From positions 1 to 64,000 of the forward strand of contig NZ_JADLQX010000016.1 in assembly GCF_015477605.1 (NCBI RefSeq): 64,000 nucleotides of DNA, given 5' to 3'. Both the position numbers and the translations under genes were made by a program. Below, in pieces: positions 60,652 to 64,000 of this stretch (position 1 is its first letter; every line of letters starts with the position of its first letter). The stretch is from Nocardia amamiensis (GTDB taxonomy: Bacteria > Actinomycetota > Actinomycetes > Mycobacteriales > Mycobacteriaceae). The notes under the pieces were generated by a model. That model did not search any database. It saw only the letters and a list, made by a program, of their open reading frames with translations, and was not told the DNA's origin.

Positions 60652-61155
60652 GTGGCGCAGCGGTACCCGCATCGCCTCGTCCTCTGGCGCCGGGCCGCCG
60701 CGGTGTTGTCGATCGGGCTGCTGTCATCGATGGCGTCTTGTGGTTCCGATGAGCCCACCTCCACGACGACCACCGCCACGCCCGTTCCACCGGCATACCC
60801 GTCGCCGACCCCGCTGGCCGCCGTGCCCACCGCCGACCCCTACGCGGGACAGCCGCTGGTGGACCACGTCACCTGGACCGAAACGATCGACGGCCCCCGG
60901 CTGCTCGTCGTTCCGACCCAAGCAGGGCGGCAGACCACCTTCCCCGGCTCCGACGAGCGGGCGTGGCAGGAGGTCCTGGCCCTCTCGGCGGACGCCGATG
61001 CGCCCGGTATGCGCGACCAGTTCCTCTGCCACTGGGCATGGGCGCGGCTTGTGCAACCGGACAAGCCGAGCTGGAATTTGGAACCCTGGCGTCCGGCGGT
61101 CGGTTATCCGGCCACCGTCGAAGCACGCTGCAATCCCGGCGGGCCCGAGCGCTAG
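60652..61155 (+). CDS. DUF2599-type lipoprotein
   Basis: 167 residues from GTG 60652, GGAGG seven bases upstream. Signal VLSIGLLSSMASC ends in a lipobox cysteine. A Thr/Pro linker leads to VDHVTWTETIDGPRLLVVPT and FLCHWAWARLVQPDKPSWNLEPWRP, which I recognise as the DUF2599 signature; its cysteines (FLCH and EARCNPGG) may form a disulfide. Function unknown. Confidence 0.8.
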   Translation: MAQRYPHRLVLWRRAAAVLSIGLLSSMASCGSDEPTSTTTTATPVPPAYPSPTPLAAVPTADPYAGQPLVDHVTWTETIDGPRLLVVPTQAGRQTTFPGSDERAWQEVLALSADADAPGMRDQFLCHWAWARLVQPDKPSWNLEPWRPAVGYPATVEARCNPGGPER

Positions 61156-61189
61156 CGCGGGCATCGCCCAGACGGAAAGGAGCGATTCC

Positions 61190-61849
61190 ATGCGCGTCGT
61201 CATCGCGGGCGGACATGGGAAGATCGCGCTGCTGCTCGCCCCCTTGCTCACCGCGGACGGCCACGAGGTCGCCGCGCTGGTCCGCAATCCCGAGCACGCC
61301 CCCGAGGTGCGCGCCGCCGGCGCCGATCCGGTCGTGTGCGACTTGGAGAAGGTCGGCAGCGACGACCTGGCAGACGTCGTAAAAGGCGGCGACGCGGCGA
61401 TTTTCGCCGCCGGCGCCGGTCCGGGCAGCAGCGTGGAACGCAAGTACACCGTGGATCTGGGCGGGTCGGTCCGGCTGGCCGAGACAGCCGAGCGGACCGG
61501 AGTGCGTCGATTCCTGCAGATCTCCACGATGGGCGCCGGTCGCCCGCCCGCGCCCGGCACCGACGAGGTGTGGGCCGCCTATGTCGATGCCAAGACCCAG
61601 GCCGAAGACGACGTGCGAGGACGGGACCTGGACTGGACCATCCTCCGTCCTGGCGTGCTGATCGACTCCCCTGGCGCCGGACTGGTGACTCTCGCCCCGC
61701 CGCCGGTCGGGCGCGCGAAAATCCCCCGCGCCGATGTGGCGGCCGTGCTGGCCGGGCTCCTGCCCGCCGCGCACACCTTCGGCACCACGCTCGAACTCGT
61801 TTCCGGCGACACTCCGGTTAGCCAGGCGATAGCGCAACTGGCCGACTGA
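61190..61849 (+). CDS. NAD(P)-binding SDR-type (atypical) protein
   Basis: 219 residues from ATG 61190, AAAGGA upstream. MRVVIAGGHGKIALLLAPLL is a Rossmann motif, with LDWTILRPGVLIDSPGAG in the YhfK/HSCARG-like group of atypical SDRs (NAD(P)H-binding domain). The catalytic Tyr-Lys pair is replaced by AYVDAKTQAE, where YxxxK is still seen. Probably a small redox sensor or reductase. Starts 34 bp after the lipoprotein gene. Confidence 0.87.
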   Translation: MRVVIAGGHGKIALLLAPLLTADGHEVAALVRNPEHAPEVRAAGADPVVCDLEKVGSDDLADVVKGGDAAIFAAGAGPGSSVERKYTVDLGGSVRLAETAERTGVRRFLQISTMGAGRPPAPGTDEVWAAYVDAKTQAEDDVRGRDLDWTILRPGVLIDSPGAGLVTLAPPPVGRAKIPRADVAAVLAGLLPAAHTFGTTLELVSGDTPVSQAIAQLAD

Positions 61850-61912
61850 GCCGGACGAACCTCGCTGCTGCCCTTGCCGATCGACCCAAACGGTCACGAT
61901 GGGAGAACAACC

Positions 61913-62215
61913 GTGTTCAGTCGTATCGTCTCGATGAAGATCCGCCCCGGCTCCCGCGCCGAGTTCCTGGCGGCCATATCCCGCAGCGCCGACGCCTCCG
62001 TGCGGACCGAGCCAGGGTGTCTGCGTTTCGACATCTGCGCAGATCGGGTGGACCCCCACCGCTTCTTCCTGTACCAGCTCTACACCGACGACGAGGCGGC
62101 CGAGGCACACCGTTTCACGGAGCATTTCCTCGCCTGGCGGGAAGCGGCCGATCAATTCGTCGAGCCGGGTACACAGATCGATTACAGCACGGACGTCCTG
62201 TTCGGTCGCGAGTGA
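61913..62215 (+). CDS. Antibiotic biosynthesis monooxygenase (ABM/YgiN) family protein
   Basis: 100 residues from GTG 61913, GGGAG seven bases upstream. The ferredoxin-like ABM fold reads MKIRPGSRAEFLAAISRSADASVRTEPGCLRFDICAD... FFLYQLYTDDEAAEAHRFTEHFLAWRE. Family members are quinol monooxygenases or haem/quinone-binding proteins. It follows the SDR gene by 63 bp, and the pair may work in quinone or aldehyde detoxification. Confidence 0.88.
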   Translation: MFSRIVSMKIRPGSRAEFLAAISRSADASVRTEPGCLRFDICADRVDPHRFFLYQLYTDDEAAEAHRFTEHFLAWREAADQFVEPGTQIDYSTDVLFGRE

Positions 62216-62228
62216 ATTTTTCTCGCGA
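62206..62228 (+). terminator. Hairpin over the end of the ABM gene
   Basis: TCGCGAG (62206-62212) and CTCGCGA (62222-62228) pair perfectly with a 9-nt AT-rich loop that contains the stop codon. Possible terminator; no U-tract follows the stem. Confidence 0.4.
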
Positions 62229-62510
62229 GCACCTTGTTCGCAAACTCACGCAGCCGAAATACCCACAGCGCACGTGCAATCGATCGTGCAGATGTGCTTG
62301 CATCTGAAAGGCGCAGCGACATAAACTCAGTGCCGCAACGCTTTACAGGGGACCACCAAGGGGAGGCGTGTTGGCGAGCCGAAGGCCGAAGTCGCCGCAG
62401 GTCCGTCGCCGCCGAACAGCAGGGGCATTCGAATGGAACAACCACTTGCCGGCGGCAGGCTCGGACCAGCCGACGCCGCACTGGCCGACCAGCCAGCGAG
62501 CGACAGAACT

Positions 62511-62738
62511 ATGAGTACATACTCGGCCCGAAGCGGCCACACGACCACCACTTTCTCCCGGGAAACCGCCGTGGCGTATGTCATCGACGCCGTCGAATCC
62601 ACCGGTGCGGCAACACGGCACGACTTCGACATAGAGCGGATCGTCACCACAGCACACGCTATGGCCGACGATTGGGATCTAGACGCATTACAGCCCGCGA
62701 CGTTCTGGCGAATCGCCTCCAGCTGCATCAAGCAGTAA
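62511..62738 (+). CDS. Small conserved-looking protein of unknown function
   Basis: 75 residues from ATG 62511 (an in-frame start at 62433 is possible). FSRETAVAYVIDAVESTGAATRHDFDIERIVTTAHAMADDWDLDALQPATFWRIASSCIKQ has regular amphipathic helices and looks like a real domain rather than a chance frame. It lies convergent with a DUF5753 XRE gene, where a DUF397 partner might be expected, but it lacks DUF397 features. Confidence 0.6.
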   Translation: MSTYSARSGHTTTTFSRETAVAYVIDAVESTGAATRHDFDIERIVTTAHAMADDWDLDALQPATFWRIASSCIKQ

Positions 62739-62977
62739 ACCGCCGGCTCCGCTATCCGATGTCCGGCGGCCGCCGAAAAAGGTTGTGCCGTACCGAGTTC
62801 CGTCGCACACGCCCGACGCCCTGCGCAGCGTCGGCTGCGACCGGCGCCGGGCGTTCACCCATGTCCACTGTCAATGCGATCACCAGCATGTTGTAGCGAG
62901 AACATGCCGACGTCCACCGCCGATTCCGGGGTGGACGTCTCAGGTTGCCGGGCCGTTCGGCATGCCGCCGCGCGGTC

Positions 62978-63865
62978 TCAGCGACCGGCGGCGTACTGCG
63001 CGATGATCTCGATAGATTTGTCCGGGCGTTCGGCCTGGACGCTGAGCCGGTCCATGACCGACAGATAGAGCGCCAAGTCCTGGCGCCGTTCCAGATACAG
63101 CGCACTGGTCAGGTGTTCGAGATACACGATGTCGGGAAGTTCCGATTCCGCGAAACGCAGAATACTGAACGAGCTGCCCGCCGCGGCGTGCTCGCCCGCG
63201 GAATACGGCAACACCTGGATCGTCACGTTCGGCAAGTCGGCCAAGGTGATCAGATGCAGCATCTGCTCCCGGTGCACCTGCGCGCCGCCGACCGGCCGGT
63301 GCAACGCGGCCTCATCGATCACCGCCCAGACCACCGGCGGGTCCGGCCGGAACAGGATCTCCTGCCTGCGTTGCCGCACCGCGACCCGCCGATCCGTGTC
63401 GGCGTCGTCATACCCGAGCGCCACGACCGCCCTGGCGTATTCGGGTGTTTGCAGCAGGCCGGGCACAAGGTGCGCCTCGTAGGTGCGGATCTTGCTCGCG
63501 GCCTGCTCCAGACCGAGGTAGGTACCGAACCACTGGGGCAGCAGATCGTTGTAGCGATGCCACCACCCGGGCTCATTGGCCTGCCTGGCCAATTCGAGGA
63601 ACGACTCGCGCTCCTCGGGATCGTGAACGCCGTACAGGGTCAGCAGGTCGCGGATGTCGCGTTCCTTGAAACCGGTACGGCCCAATTCGAGACGACTGAT
63701 CTTGGCGTGTGAACCCCGGATCGCATCACCCGCTGCCTCGCGGGTGATGCCCTTCTTCTCCCGGAGCTTGCGCAGCTGGCCACCCAATGCGATGCGTAGC
63801 ACGGTCGGACCACGTTCTGCGACAATGGATTGCACGTGGCCATCGTCATCGGGTTCAGCGATCAT
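62978..63865 (-). CDS. XRE-family regulator with DUF5753 domain (copy 3)
   Basis: 295 residues from ATG 63865 (63898 is 11 codons earlier). HTH: GGQLRKLREKKGITREAAGDAIRGSHAKISRLELGRTGFKERD; DUF5753: LLPQWFGTYLGLEQAASKIRTYEAHLVPGLLQTPEYARAVV and ELPDIVYLEHLTSALYLERR. More diverged than copies 1 and 2, so not part of the recent tandem event. No DUF397 gene is adjacent within the window; the upstream side is near the window edge. Confidence 0.9.
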   Translation of the reverse strand: MIAEPDDDGHVQSIVAERGPTVLRIALGGQLRKLREKKGITREAAGDAIRGSHAKISRLELGRTGFKERDIRDLLTLYGVHDPEERESFLELARQANEPGWWHRYNDLLPQWFGTYLGLEQAASKIRTYEAHLVPGLLQTPEYARAVVALGYDDADTDRRVAVRQRRQEILFRPDPPVVWAVIDEAALHRPVGGAQVHREQMLHLITLADLPNVTIQVLPYSAGEHAAAGSSFSILRFAESELPDIVYLEHLTSALYLERRQDLALYLSVMDRLSVQAERPDKSIEIIAQYAAGR

Positions 63866-64000
63866 CGAGTTCGTCTCCGATACTCCGGGGTTGCCCACAG
63901 TGTGTCACAACCACCAGTCGCGAAGACACACCGCACCGACCGCTAATGCTACCGCTCAGCTAGTCAAATAGTCGAACTCACCGGCCTTCGCGCCGCGGAC

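Noticed and set aside
1..64000. tRNA, rRNA, prophage or insertion sequence
   Set aside because: No tRNA-like folds, transposase, integrase or phage structural genes were recognised while reading both strands; a covariance-model scan would be decisive for RNAs.

Overview
The window is high-GC DNA from a mycolic-acid-forming actinomycete, most likely Nocardia or a close relative in the Nocardiaceae. The pointers are two Ag85-type mycolyltransferases, two double-hotdog HadAB-type dehydratases, several secreted LIP-family lipases, three DUF5753 XRE regulators, an Rv1733c-type membrane protein, an ECF41 sigma factor, and common GTG/TTG starts with probable leaderless transcripts. No rRNA, tRNA, CRISPR array, insertion sequence or prophage core was seen.

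Layout. (1) 1-6.4 kb, minus strand: a compact operon of a DNA/RNA non-specific nuclease, a BTAD regulator, a trypsin-like protease fused to an alpha/beta hydrolase, and a membrane-anchored STAND NTPase with a surface-type ASH domain and a Pro-rich repeat tail that leaves the window. This is the best candidate for an undescribed conflict (immunity or cell-death) system. It carries two related palindromes, one before the nuclease and one before the BTAD gene. (2) 6.5-17.6 kb: a DJ-1/PfpI protein, a PAS-ANTAR protein, a GriC/GriD-like (LuxC/LuxE-like) carboxylate reductase pair, a patch of gene remnants, a HAD hydrolase, a TetR/epimerase divergent pair with clear operators, a Tat-exported sulfatase and an MFS exporter. 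(3) 17.6-29.8 kb: glutathione peroxidase, then a divergent oxidative catabolic cluster. P450, SDR, ferredoxin and an aldehyde dehydrogenase lie on the minus strand; aldehyde dehydrogenase, SDR, beta-hydroxyacid dehydrogenase, CMD protein, KstD-like flavoprotein, TetR and GMC oxidoreductase lie on the plus strand. A 15-bp operator is shared exactly by the P450 promoter and the TetR gene, with a related site at the aldehyde dehydrogenase promoter. (4) 29.9-34.9 kb: an ECF41 sigma factor with a DoxX partner and mirror-image ECF41-type promoters, AraC and PucR regulators, and a DUF4185 protein (endo-D-arabinanase-like).

(5) 35.1-40.6 kb: a six-gene overlapping minus-strand operon, bioY - adenylating enzyme - thiolase - bioM - bioN - adenylating enzyme, with a BioQ-like palindrome at its promoter. 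It links biotin uptake to acyl activation. (6) 40.7-43 kb: a CBS-domain protein, a lipoprotein and a membrane protein. (7) 43-63.9 kb: an envelope/lipid region with two mycolyltransferases, four secreted lipases or esterases, two HadAB-type dehydratases, a luciferase-like oxidoreductase, a PucR-like protein without its DNA-binding domain, a TetR/Rv1733c-like pair with a strong palindrome, a tandem pair and a separate copy of DUF5753 XRE regulators, a DUF2599 lipoprotein and small redox or stress proteins.

Protein families were assigned by reading motifs in translations; no database search was possible.
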